From NCBI GenBank assembly GCA_026545765.1, contig CM048841.1, forward strand, positions 100,273,352-100,337,351: a stretch of DNA of 64,000 bases, in the 5' to 3' direction. Numbering within the stretch: the stretch's first letter is position 1; each line of letters opens with the position of its first letter. This document shows, one piece after another, positions 23,987 through 36,400 of the stretch. The notes under the pieces were generated by a model that was not told where the DNA came from, searched no databases, and was given only the letters and a program-made list of their open reading frames with translations. The position numbers and the translations under genes were made by a program. This DNA is from Plantago major (Eukaryota; Streptophyta; Magnoliopsida; Lamiales; Plantaginaceae).

Positions 23987-24465
23987 TCAGGGCTGCGATG
24001 TGTTCTTGCAGAGATTAGTACATCTACCAAAGCAGCTCTCCAATCTTGCACCATCTGCCAAGTAACAGAAATACAGAACAAAAAATTGTAGTTATCTTGC
24101 AGCAGAATTAGGCCTAGTCCCTACATTATCAACACGAAAGCAGTGTGTTTGTGTGACAGTGTTAGCACAGCAGATAAAGAAATTCAAGTACCTATGCTAA
24201 CCGGGACACATGTTAGGAGAGCACAACCGATACCACAGTAGTACTGAAAATCAGCCGAGGTACGAGGAATGCAGCCGTTGAGACACTGATTGGAACAGCT
24301 GAGGCTCTCAGGTCCAGTTTTTCCAGATCCTTGAAAGCAATTGTTGAAGCATCCACCCCAACAGCGATAAACTCTCCCTGAGCTCACCACATCGCTCTGC
24401 AAGACTAAAACGATCACCAAAACCATCAAAATGCGGCCAACTCCAGGGCGGATTTTTCTCTCCAT
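23987..24465 (-). CDS. Thionin-like secreted cysteine-rich peptide precursor, two exons
   Basis: Exon 1 (24192-24465) encodes a 29-30-residue signal peptide with a hydrophobic core (ILMVLVIVLVL), then cysteine triplets spaced C-x3-C-x3-C twice and C-x3-C-x4-C once. A donor TAG|GTACTTG at 24191 and acceptor TTGGCAG at 24055 connect to exon 2 (23987-24054), which adds a fourth C-x3-C-x3-C unit before the stop, 113 aa in total. Without this splice the frame would stop two codons later. The pattern resembles plant thionin-like proteins, apoplastic peptides with presumed antimicrobial or developmental roles; classical thionins differ in spacing. It converges on the MOT1-like gene, 207 bp away. Family name is likely, not certain. 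Confidence 0.72.
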
Positions 24466-24956
24466 TTTGAATTCAATACCTCTTTTTCAGCAAGTGCTTG
24501 TTTTCAGCTCTTGGCTCCATACATGAGTCTATAAAAGGTCCAAATTGGCAAGTATGGTAGTTCATTGCCATTAAACAGATGCATTTATGGTACAGTTGAT
24601 TTTCTTGCTTTCAGTTACCTCGAAAATGTAGCTTCTTCTACCCATGTCACCAAATATTTACAGCTTACAATGGTTTGGATGAAAAAAATCTCAAATGAAT
24701 TTCAAGACTTTTATCTCTGCTTCCAAATATCATTTTTACTTGGAAAAATTAAAATAATTGTAATAAAAACTTCCATGACATAATAATGAACTCATATAAA
24801 ATTATTCAATGGAGTATATCCATGACCCTTCAAACTGTATCCTTTACATTGCAACAAATGTGTACATACAATAATTTCTAATGCATTTTTGAAGTCACAC
24901 ATTAGGCCTTAAGATAAAGGATGGATAGTTCTCATTAGGATGATACGTTTGGCTGG

Positions 24957-27900
24957 CTAAGCAAAAGGATTGCTTCCACGCGAAAACGAAGAATTGGGTG
25001 CAGGTGTCCCGATCCCTTGCTGTTGAATGGGGTTTAAGTACCCGAATGGATCTTGGCCGCTGCCCAAGCCAGAAGTTCCTTGTGGCCTGCAATGGACGAA
25101 TACATATGATCTTTCGCATGTGATAAGAATAGCTATGAAATAACCAACATCCATCAGAAGTGAAGTCCAATGTCACCTGGGAAGTAGCATGTTATTAGGC
25201 TGTGTATGTGAGCCCATGTATGCTCCAGGAACTAGATAAAAGCAGGCCAGCAAACAAGAAGATCAGATAATATTGGTGCAGGGAAATGAAAAATACGAAT
25301 ATCTGAAGTACACACGTGAAAAGGAGAATGTAGAGCTCTGTTACCTGGCTGCATGTTCATTCCATACCGAGAGACTTGAGGAAACATTGAGGCTCCATAG
25401 GGTGATGGCTGAGGCTGTAAAGGTGTTGCAGCTTGCAGATTCGGTAGAGCTCCTTGCAACGGTGACATTGTAGGAAGCTAATGAAAGGCGGAGAGAACAT
25501 AAACTGGTATTAAAAGCGGGGAAGTTCCAGAGATTTTTAATTGAATTATTTACAGGAGTGCATTTACGTACTATAGCTGCTTCAACTTGCAGTCCATCAT
25601 CACCAAAGTCGAAAGGATTACTAGGTTTAGCACGATTTTGGAAACCATTCGTTGACTGTAAAGCAAGCAAGCAAGTGTCAATCCAGTCGCTTAAACTCTT
25701 GATGTTAACAGGTAAAGTGTTTGTCTAGTTTAAGATGTGGCGTACCATCACCGGAGGATCGAAATGCATTCCAGATCCCATTGCGTGAGATGGGTGCATT
25801 TGGAAACCCGGAGCAACAGGATTGTATCCCGTGAAGCTTGGAGCAAAAAAAAGATCCTGCATTGCATGATCTTGAGAAAATTGGACAATGATCTAGGTTA
25901 AGATTTTTCATATAAGTTAAACATGCTATGAGTAGCGTAGTACCGCGGGCAGCTCCTTTCTTCCATTAGTTTTTGATGCATCGCCTGCATTTCCATCTTG
26001 CGATGAATCATCAAGTCGAACATTTGGAACTTGACTTGCATCATTTGATGCAGGCGACATGTTCAATTGGTTTACCTCAGTCACAAGTGCCATAGAATCA
26101 CTGCTATTTCTGTGCACTGTTTCATCCTTCTCTGAGATTGTAGCAGAGAGGTTTACGTCACCTGTAGTTACCGCAAGTGACATTTGTGACCCAAAGCCAG
26201 GAGCTTCAGCATTGTTAGGAAGAGCTGAGGTTAGAGCTAAAGAAGCTTGAGCAGCATCTGATGATTGAGATGCTCCCACTGCAGGTGAAGTAGTAGGGAC
26301 TGACCATTCAAACAACAAGGATTCTAACGAAGTAATGTTCCGAGCATTATCTTCCTTTTTAGGTGCAGATGATGGAGCAGAGCTGCTCTGTGTATTGGTG
26401 TTAACAGGCTGTAGTGGCTCCTGAGTATTGGCCGTATTACAAGAAGGCTCAGGGTTGGCATCAAAATCGATCAAGCTAGTAAAGTTTACTGTCTTATCTT
26501 GATTTTGTTTCTCAGCGATAGAAGCTGATTTGGTGTTAGCTGCCTTCTGCATCAAAATTAACAAGTTCATACAAAATTTTCAAAAAGCATATCGAAGTGC
26601 CTTTTCGATTGATATATAGATAAGCTGATGAAGTCACCTGCTCAGAACTTTGCCCATCCTTCACATCATGGACTCTGGGAGGTTCAGCAACTTTTACTAC
26701 TGGACCTGTATTGCCTGATGTATCTGTGACAGGAGGCATTATGGCAAGAAGTTTCGCTTTCCCGGTGCTTTGAGAACCAGGGGACCTACTCCCTGGTCTA
26801 GATTCTTTACTGGACGAATACCTGTCAAAGACTTTTGTACGTCCATCCTCACGGAAGCGGTCATCAACAATCTCAAAACGAGTAGGACGGTTCTTCTGGC
26901 TGGAAGATCTTTTGTTTTCTTGGACATATCGAGGACTTCTTCTTTCCTCTAAAATGTTGCCGAAACCTCTGCCATCGTTTGTTTTAGAAGGACTAAGTCT
27001 GTCTGATGAATCGCTCCCATTCTCTTCCCTCAGACTACTACTGTATCTTTCATAAGAATGCCTCTCCCGTATTTCATCCTTTACACCAAAACTCAATGTC
27101 TGAACACTCCTTAGCTCAATCGAGCCACTCCTTTGAACCTACCATACCAGTGGTGCAAGATATCACAATAGCCAAAACATGAGACCTCAAGAATTAGAAA
27201 TGCAATTTATGTGATACGCCTATGAGTAAGAGGCTTACAGATCTAGCCATTGTTGGCTTTTCGTAACCATTCTGACCAGCATACTTCCGATCCACGTACA
27301 TTTGCTTGATAAATTCTCGAAGCTTATAAAGATTACTGAAATGCAGAATATCCATTTTATCAATACATTCTCACTTGGTAACAAGTGAGGTTATGTAGAT
27401 TACCCCAACATATTACCTTGGATCAGGGTGCGTATTTCGTTGTGCATCCCATGTTTTAAAGTAGATTTCTCTTGCTCGCTGAAATCATATATGTAGATCA
27501 CGCAACTAAAATCAAGCCTGAACACATACTTAAGTAAGAACATAGAACACACATCACTCTTGGCTTGTTGAGAATGCTGACCTCATTTCCCCCGGTCTGG
27601 AGACAGCTAATTTCCTCTGCATTGAACTTTGCCATTGACACTGACTTCACACGATGGGAGAACTCCCGGCTGCAATTAACAGAACACGAATGAGCTGATC
27701 ACATTACTCCTATTAGTCCCTTCATTGACCATACATATGCCATGTAATGAAACAGCAGATGGTAACTTACTGTACTCCACTGCAACTCGTGCAGATAAAC
27801 GTCCAGAACGTCGTACATACATATTGAGGCCCCTGAGGAAAAATAAAACACAAGATTTGTCATCTCAGCGAAAATAATATTCACCAATGGATATGCTGTC

Positions 27901-28249
27901 TGAGTTTTCAAGGTAGATGGCTAATGGAAATGAGATCAAAATCGAAAAAACTGGTTAATTGATTCAGCTCGTCTTATACATGTAGACTACTGAATGAGAG
28001 AAATTCCACAATTTTCGTATCTTCATGGCGAATGATAATGCAGATTGTAAGCAACATCGAGCTATAAGCCCGAACGAATAGAAAATGACATGTTCAATCA
28101 AAAATCTGGAATCATCAAGTCATCATCAAGATGTGATATTGAAAGCATACCAAACTGTTGCAGTTGATGCATCTTCGATTACCGGATTCCTTAAGAAGAC
28201 CACGAATGATCCTCTCGACTCGGTCTTCCTCTTTCTCTTTACGCGGCAT
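24957..28249 (-). CDS. ADP-ribosylation factor GTPase-activating protein, AGD14-like
   Basis: Twelve exons join in phase to 674 aa: 28151-28249, 27771-27832, 27582-27669, 27417-27478, 27239-27335, 26638-27138, 25944-26546, 25746-25856, 25572-25655, 25345-25477, 25177-25231, 24957-25086. The N-terminal ArfGAP domain has the zinc finger C27-x2-C30-x16-C47-x2-C50 and the arginine in GVHRE (R55) expected to finish the GTPase site; it stimulates GTP hydrolysis by ARF proteins in vesicle traffic. The rest is low-complexity and Ser/Pro/Gln-rich, with NPFDFGDDG and GQDPFGYLNP motifs and a C-terminal SNPFA, which look like NPF/DPF adaptor- or EH-binding motifs. The layout and length match Arabidopsis AGD14 (ZIGA4). 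Start is the ATG in MPRKEKEEDRVERII, typical of the family. Confidence 0.93.
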
Positions 28250-28612
28250 TTCTTCCTTAATTGATCTTCAGTTTATGTATCCTCTGCAAGAGAACTAATT
28301 GATCTTCAGTTTATATCAAAAGATTCAGTTAAACATTATCACAAACAGGTGGCGTGCTCCACCTTGTACAATAATTTGATTTGATGATGATTTTGTGAAG
28401 GAAAGGAAGAAAGTGGAAATTATTCATGGCTCTTTGTTTTTCCTGGTCTTCTTGGTGATGAGGAAATTTTGGCGGTTTTAACGGTTGCTCTTTTTTTTTC
28501 CATCTTTTTTCTAAATTATATTACTACTGTATATTATAGGCTAGATATATAGTTACACAAAATAAATTGAAAAGAGAAACATTGTGTTATAGTAAAATTA
28601 ATGGGGCATAGC
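28250..28612. promoter_or_regulatory. Promoter and leader of the AGD14-like gene
   Basis: The word AATTGATCTTCAGTTTAT occurs at about 28260 and again at about 28299, a 40-bp-spaced duplication in the leader. Beyond about 28500 the sequence is A+T-rich. Promoter assignment is by position only. Confidence 0.4.
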
Positions 28613-28888
28613 TCAACAAGGAGAAGAATCCCACTTGACCCAGTAGCTCATGTAGCAGCGGAAGCAGTTGCAATTGAAACAAGGAGCATGGTCGGTGATT
28701 TTGTTGGGTGTTTTGGTGCACAGGTGGTTGTTAGAGGAGCAAGAAATAAGGTAGGCCAAGACTTCTTTCTCTTCAGGAGAGAGAGCGGTGGTGAAAATGA
28801 GTATGGCAGTCGGGAGTAGAGAGAGGAGGTGGTCGGAGACCACTGGCGGCGTTGGGTGGACAGTTCCTCTCCGGTGAAGTTTTTTCAT
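28613..28888 (-). pseudogene. Truncated fragment of a conserved plant protein (FNCNCF...SYWVKWDSSP family)
   Basis: The frame encodes HRRGTVHPTPP, then ALSPEEKEVLAYLISCSSNN and CFNCNCFRCYMSYWVKWDSSP, which I recognise as the core of an uncharacterised plant protein family. In intact members the last segment continues into an NRQLIHEIIDAYE-like helix; here it stops two codons after SSP. Sequence upstream (above 28888) turns into transposon-like DNA. So both ends are cut and this looks like a captured or duplicated fragment, not a working gene. Confidence 0.6.
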
Positions 28889-29134
28889 TTTGGGTGCATT
28901 ATGAATTTCTTATAAACATAAAGGGGTTGATTCGAAATTATAAGAAACATGTGGGGCTGATTGCAATTTACTTTCATCAAATCGGGACATTAAAACATTT
29001 TACATATTTTCCACATCATCTGCAGACTGCCACATAGATAATTATTTACATTTGATCTGATGTGTTATTGCTGAAATGTCAGGGGCCCCGATGTTATTAG
29101 GGTGTTTACCAGGGGGAGCGGGTGTAATTTTCCC
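28889..29134. mobile_element. Mutator-like terminus next to the gene fragment
   Basis: Reversed, the right end reads GGGAAAATTACACCCGCTCC, then CCCTGGTAAACACCC. The GGGAAAATTAC start resembles the Mutator-like element at 4613-5705. A matching left end was not found within 27.9-28.6 kb, so the element is incomplete or has diverged termini. Confidence 0.4.
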
Positions 29135-30427
29135 TTGTAATTAATGTAATGCGAATTTTCTTATTAATTAGAAAAGTCAATACTTTTAAAATACTTACTC
29201 GCTCAATTAGGCATATACAGTAAAAAAAACCATTTTATTTTGTGAAAATGGATAAATTATTAAAATTAGAGGATAGCTACAATTGTAAACTCAAGTGGCA
29301 AGAAACTTATAGTTTACATAAACAAGTTCCCATCACAAGGGAGCAGACAACTGTTGTATTCTCTCATGTAATCACTTAAGGGATTGGAGACATGACAAGA
29401 CATGCTGGGCGAATTTTCCTCAGGAAGTCACCTCATCTTTCACAGCCTTCTGCTCTTCTAAAGGACAACCTATCCGAACAATTACGCCATGGTCAAATGG
29501 TGCTATAAATCCAGGACGTGCTTCTACATCGCAAGCTTATGGCCTGATAGTACACGGTAATGCGTGGCTGTCCACGCCTAAAAAAAACCAAAATGTTACT
29601 GCATTGAACCATAAGAATCGCCACCTCTAACTCCAAATTTACTCCTAAACCAGGATGCAAATTCCCCCAATACTAACACCATGGAAATAATGATCCTTTG
29701 ACCTTCCCGTATCGGGTATCCAGTCGTACACAACAAGACATGAACACAAACTGCTCTAATAAACAAAGCTAGGATGGTCAGATTCCAAAAACCTGCTAAC
29801 ATTTAGAGGAGCATTTCAGCTGATTGAATATCAGCCAAAATACCAGGACATGCTACAATCCATTCTGACGATTTATGCATACCATTTAACATACTATTTC
29901 ACAGCAGTGATTCACAAATCACAATAACTGGAAGCATAGCCTGATAGCTATCAATGATCCAACCTGACATTACATACTACAAGTATTCTGCACATATAGA
30001 TCTACTTTAGCATATAAACCTTTCTCTATTACCCTGAAATGTAATTCTTTGCTTAATACAAACGAGGTCGCAGCCCCAAAACCTCAATCTCAAAATCCTG
30101 TGGTTCAAAAAGGCATGTAGTAAATTATTAGAGCGAAATAGCTCCCCCAGCATCAAGCACTAAAAGCTAAATGTGAAATGGCTTTCCTACATGAAAAAAA
30201 AAAAAAACAAATGGCAACAAAGTATTTACACGACTGTAGTTCAAATCTCCACATTACCCAAACTGCCTCTGGGTTAAACCTGGTGAAAGATGAAATTTGT
30301 ATCAAACTAGGCAGAAAAAAAATACTCCGATACCTGCCCAGCTATCATGTAACAAATAATACCAAGGGACAAGACTCGAGCCAAACTTGTGCAGAGCCCA
30401 AATACTCTGCATAAGAATTCCACTGTT
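29135..30427. other. Intergenic and 3' flank of the EPL gene
   Basis: No coding region is recognised. The part nearest 30427 is presumably 3'UTR of the minus-strand Enhancer of polycomb-like gene. Confidence 0.4.
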
Positions 30428-33400
30428 CTAATTTTCAGCATTTGAACCCCCATGAGCGGCTTTCATTGCTTCAGCAGTCATTATGGCAGTCACGGCTTTA
30501 TGGATGCACAAATCTGCTCTGTACAGCAACCTTTGAGCCCTCTCTCTCTTGAGTTTCGCCATGTTATGTGCATGCTGGGATGCACTTGATGCATCACGTA
30601 AGCGGAACTCATGAAGATCTGAATCACTCAGCTTCTCCATCTCTCGACTTTGGTTTCCTCCAAGGTAGGCTAGTCTCTGACCAGACATTTCATGCAAACC
30701 AGCAGTTTTCGCTGCTGTCCTCTGGTTGAAGGGCGTCAGCGTATGCTGGCTGTTCAAGTAGGCGAATGACTTCAGCTTCTTTGGTCTGTTCTTATAAATG
30801 TTTGGATTACGATTCCACTCAGAAGCATCAGAGTTCAGCGAAAAATGTGCATCTAATGGAGAAAATCCCCTCATCGAAGCCCGGAATGATGGTGACACAT
30901 CAGAATATTCATGCAATGGATACAACACCTTGTCATCCCTAAATGTATGCCCATGAGCTCTTCGCCCTGCCATAGTGAGTTTACATCATTAACAAGAGCA
31001 GAAAGAACCTTTCTTTTATGACTATGAGCAAAAATAAAAGCACGGAGAAATAAAAAGAAGTACGATTCCTATATAAACCCCTGACAATTGTGGGTAATTA
31101 TTTATTGTTACCCTGAAATTTAAGGATGCATAAATCCCATAAAAATTGAATGCGGGAGGTGCAGGCAAGAGATTTTTTAAAATGCAGCAGTAACCTAAAT
31201 TGCGTACGGGGGGTCACAAGCAAGAATATTTTCATAACAATAGAGCAGTAACCTAAAATGCATGCTTTAAGAGACGCGTCAATGAATTTTGGAGGGTAGG
31301 GGGAATACGCATCATGGCAGAACTTCAAGGTTCTACTCATAATCATTATTTAAGTGCAAGTATATTATTGTGAATTCCACATATTGAAGATGATATTAAT
31401 GAAATATCAACATTGTAAATGAAAAAAAAAAAAAAAAAAAAAATAGAGAGCAGTACCATAAACAACACCTTCGGGGTCTCTAGAGGAGGCATGGTGGTGG
31501 CCAGAAACAAGAAATTTCCTCTGCGACCTCTGTTTTGAGCCCCTGTTAGGAACTTCCAGACCCCGTGGCTTCATACAGAATGCAAACATGGCTGGCTTTT
31601 CTGGAGGGGGGGGCTTCCCTTGACTGGCATTAGAAGAGGCGCCATTGGAACGGCCAACAGTTCGCTCCCACTCCTTCAGTTGCTGTTGGTATCTCTCCCA
31701 AAGAGGAGGCTGAAAGGCAGTTAGTGGATAAGTAGAAGCATGGACAAATGTTTATATAGTAACGTCAACAATACAAAAATATGTCCATACTTTGTACACA
31801 AGTGTCCCAAGTATGTGTGTGACTGGGATACATGCACTTAATCACAGGAAGCCACTATGGGCACATCCAAGTTGGATAAGAGAAAAAATCATGCATAATT
31901 TCAAAAGAAAAGAATACCTGGAGATGTCTTATTAAAGGCATGCCCTTTTTCTCTCTCTTGTGTCGCCAATGGCCATAGATAAGCTTAGTATCTTCCACAG
32001 AGCCTACTCCAACCATAATCTCTTCAATTTCAGCATCGGTGAATTTATCTCTTTGCTGAAGACACGAAACTTTCTCAAACATGTCAATTGTCTTCTCCAA
32101 AGCCTCCTCTGACAGCTCTTCATCCCTACATCTATTGTTCGCCAGCAACCAACGTTCATCATCACTATCCATGTCATATAGAACACGAGAGGGATCCAAG
32201 GCCATTTCAACATCAGTTTGAACCTGCCGGAAATACTTCATAGAGTTCCGAACGAATGGGATTTCACCCCAATCATCACTTTCCTCAACTAGACGAACTC
32301 CAGGAATAGGGATGTTTTTCACTGAAGCTGCACGAATATTTCGATTGTGACACTCCTCGTGCATCTCCTTGAACAGCGTCCATTGGCTTCGGTCAGGAAA
32401 CTCTAACACCCAGTCTTTTCCACCTTTCCACATCATAGCATGCGAGAACCGGTTAGTGGATCCCGGCTGCAAGATCTGGTTAACTTTATAAGAATATTTT
32501 GTGATTCCAGAGAGTTTGACAGCCAGCCTCCATTCATTTCGGTCAGAAACTTCCAGCACAACAGTCGCCCCACATAATCTCCATCCTTTGTCACCCTGGG
32601 TGACTAAGACATTTGCACCACAAGACAATGTCTCCGACTTCTTCTGGATGCTCTTAGAGGCATCCTTAACAACATCTTCCCTAGAAACATCAGACAACTT
32701 CTTCAGGCTAGCTCTCCTAATTCTTTTGCAGGGAAGAGCTCTCTGACTTTGCAATTTTTGCTTCGCACCATCATCATAACCTGCTGAAGGCATTGTGTAC
32801 CTAACCTGGGTACGTGGCTTCTTAGGTCCATTACTGAACGCATTCCGTGAATGGTTTGTCTTCCCATCAGACCACACAGGAGAGAGATCCCCACGAGAAG
32901 AAATTGAACTGCTGATACGACGTTTTGATGGACTTCTGGAACCAAGACTAGGGCTGTTAAGAAAGCCATACTTAACACTCCCATCCACAACAGAGGTCTG
33001 TCTGGATGTGCGTCCTTTTCCATCAAAAGGCATATCGGAAGGAGAAACATCAACTACCAGGCGACCTGATTTTAAATCAGACCTGGGATTGGAAGTCAGA
33101 TCTGTGCCTGTTGGTGCATCCTGAAGAGAAGATGCAACATCATGTTCATCTATATCCTTCATTGATTCATCATGCTCCAACTGAGTAGAAACTTCAAGAT
33201 TACTTCCACTCGCAAAAACCTCTGGAATCCCATTCTGAAGGTTCAGAGATGAGTTGCCTGTGGAATTGCTTCCTAAAACAAGATCCATCTCCAAGCCTCC
33301 TCGTCCTGAACTAGAATTTTTTTCATCAGGGGCAATATGATCAGCATCACTCGAAGCAGGTCCAGTGCAAGCGTTAGTTTCTCCAACTGGGTCCGCAGCA

Positions 33401-36400
33401 CGTTCTGAATGATCTGGTGAGCACATTGCATCATTATCTTGAAGGTCAATCGAAGCAGAGCTGTGTTCCATGAGTGATCGGAGTTGCAGACTGAGAAAGA
33501 AAGTCTGTGCAGTACCAAAACATAGAGCAAACTGAGGACCTTCTCTAGGCTTTGTGACAGGACTAGAAGTGGATAGACTCATCCTAGAATTACAGGATTC
33601 TCTGGAAATACCCAGTGGAAGAATACCCGTCGTAGATTTCCTGTTATCCTGATATAACGAATGGCAAAGAAATCAAATGTCAATAACAACATAATTTGGT
33701 CGTTCAGTATGTCTGCTAGAGCTGCCTAGATAGTGCTAAACTACTTAGATGATAAACAACATCAATTTACAGCCACAACAATGTCAAACATTACAAGAAC
33801 AATGAAGAACATCAAAATATCTAATAATTCGAATTGATCATATAATTCCAAAAACAAACCGCGCCCCAGATGTACAGTAAAGTGTTTTAGAGTTGTACCT
33901 AAAAAGCGAGTTAGATATCGAGTCACATGTTTCAAATGTAAAATGTGGGAAATTTCAATTTCATTCCATCAAGAACTCGAGGTTGAGAATTAATGAGGGT
34001 CACATTACTAACAGCAGAAAAAGAATACTTTTCTATCGCAAAAAATGTGCAAAAGATATAGGTGTACCTTATATGTGGAGATTTCTGAACCATTATCACT
34101 TCCACACTGCTGCTCTAAGTTTCCACATTCAAGGTCCTTAATGTTATCATGTGTGCATTCCGAAATAGGTAATTGTTTCAGAAGTGTACAATGTTGCAAT
34201 AGCTTCAAGTCCAGGTACAGCCACTTATGTCTCTTCAGTCCAGAGAAACTGTATAATGAAAATGCATGGTGCAATCTTAGATCTTGACCACCAAGAATTC
34301 TGAATCTTATTGAGGTTACTGGAACGCTTGTGTCTTGATTACACTGTTCATCGGATTTACTGAAAACAGCCAGTATTAAGAAGAAAAGGGCCAGTGCCTG
34401 CTTCAGAAAGCCTTCAAATAATAGGAATCTCAAACCATCATTGCTGTCAACAAAAAGCATCTCCAGTTTAACAACAGGAGAGGTAGTCACTAGCGTCCCA
34501 TGTTGGAGCATGAATATGCAATGCAGCAGCCAAAAATCATCTGCTTCTTGTGAAATATCCAGAAAGGACAATGGGGAAAGGCAAGTCTGGAATCTGCATG
34601 CTGCCGATGAAACCAACATGATATTTAATTGTAACTTACCTTCACCGTCAATTAACCACAATTGCCTCTCGGAATCCACACATTCAATGTCAAGTCCATC
34701 CACATGGGCAAGAGAACTGAAATGTCCACATGCATTATTAACATCTATTGGAGCAGGACTCCGGCCTTTATTTTTCTTCCGCACATAGACTATCTGGGTG
34801 TCATTACCAGATCTACCAAGAGCTCCCAGCATAGATTCAATAAATCCTTCTTCATCATCGAAACCATTGGCCAATGCAGACTCAAAGTCTTGCTTGTTTA
34901 TAGCTGTAACTGAGTCAGACATGCTACCAAGGCTATGTGAGTTTTCTGTTCTCTCAGCAGACAATGAAGACACCGTAGGCAGATTCATTGGTGAACTCCC
35001 ACTTTTCTTAGAAAGAGCACGTTGATTTGAACGAGCCAGCCACGAAGATATAAGCTCTGAATCAAGTTCGTTTCCTTTGTGATTATCATCATCTGATCTT
35101 GGTGTTGTTCTTACTTCACGGGCATCTTTGCTTCGGCCCTTGCGTTTTCGACCTTTCACTTTGCCAGGAACTTCGTTAGGGAGAAGCAATAGTTTAAATG
35201 TCTCTTCTTGAAGATCGACCCATTCCTCATCCCGATCATCGTACTTTATGTGATGAAGCTTCACTTCTGGGTGATATCCTTTTACAAGGCCATGATACCA
35301 GCTCTCATCCAATGGCCAGAAGATTTTAATTCTTCTGTTAACAACCCATAATGCATCAAAGTCTTGTGGAAGAACTTCATAGAAGTGCCGGCGTTTCCTT
35401 TGCACAGGTTTTCCTTTATCATCTCCTCTTGGTCTAAGCGCTATGTTCGTGGCGTCGGCTGATCCAGGTTCTTGAAAGACAGATGTGTTGGGCTGTTGGT
35501 TACCAAAATCCTGACCAGATGAAACTGGTACAGAGAATACATCAACCGTCTCAGGTTTAGAAATTCTTTTCTTTGCTGGGAAACCAGTACAACTTGGATC
35601 AAAACGAGATGAGAGCATCCTTGCTGCATTCCGCTCAAGATTCTCTTCGTCGTCATCGTCATCGTCAAGGAAATCAACAAAGAGATTATCTGAGGCTGGA
35701 GCGTCCACAGATGGTCCAGTCTTCTTGGTTGAGTCATCCTCACCAACTCGATGGACAAACAAATCATTTTGCTTCATACTACCGCTTGGCTGCTTTATAG
35801 AAGAAATGTGCCCATTAACGACAGCTAGAATATCTTCTTCACCAACAGCTACAAGCCTATCATTTTTGTTTTCCACAACTTCAGCCACAGAAGTCTCTGT
35901 CCTCTTATTTGAGGTTTCCTTGACATCTCTAGCACCTGCTACAGCCTTCTTCTTGCTCTTTCTCTGACGCTTCAATGGAGCAGAATTATCATTATTTACA
36001 ACTTGAATCTCTTTCCCACCAGCTACTCCAGTCTTACCATTCCTGCTTTCCTCAACTTCGCGCACCACAGAAGTTGCTGTCTTTTTTGCTAAGGCTTCCT
36101 TCACATCTCTACGAGCTACCAAATCCTTTTTCTGGCTACTGCTGCCCCGTTGCCTTTTTGGGGACCTATTTCCACTACTTACAAGTAAATCCTCTTGTTT
36201 CTCAGCTAAACCAGATTTGGAATTCTTGTGATCTTTAGTTTCATCGCCTCCAGCTTTCCGCTTCAACGTTTTCTTTGGACTGCTGGCATCAAGGGTGGAT
36301 TTCAAAATATTCTTGGATTTCAATACTTTCTTGTGCTTCACAATTTGATTTGGCCGGATAGAATCAGCAATAGTGAATTCCACATATTCATCCTGCTTCA

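Noticed and set aside
28601..28819. Plus-strand 72-aa frame
   Set aside because: Antisense to the FNCNCF-type fragment, which carries the recognisable sequence.
34441..35025. Plus-strand frames up to 115 aa inside EPL exon 1
   Set aside because: Antisense shadows of a strongly coding minus-strand exon.
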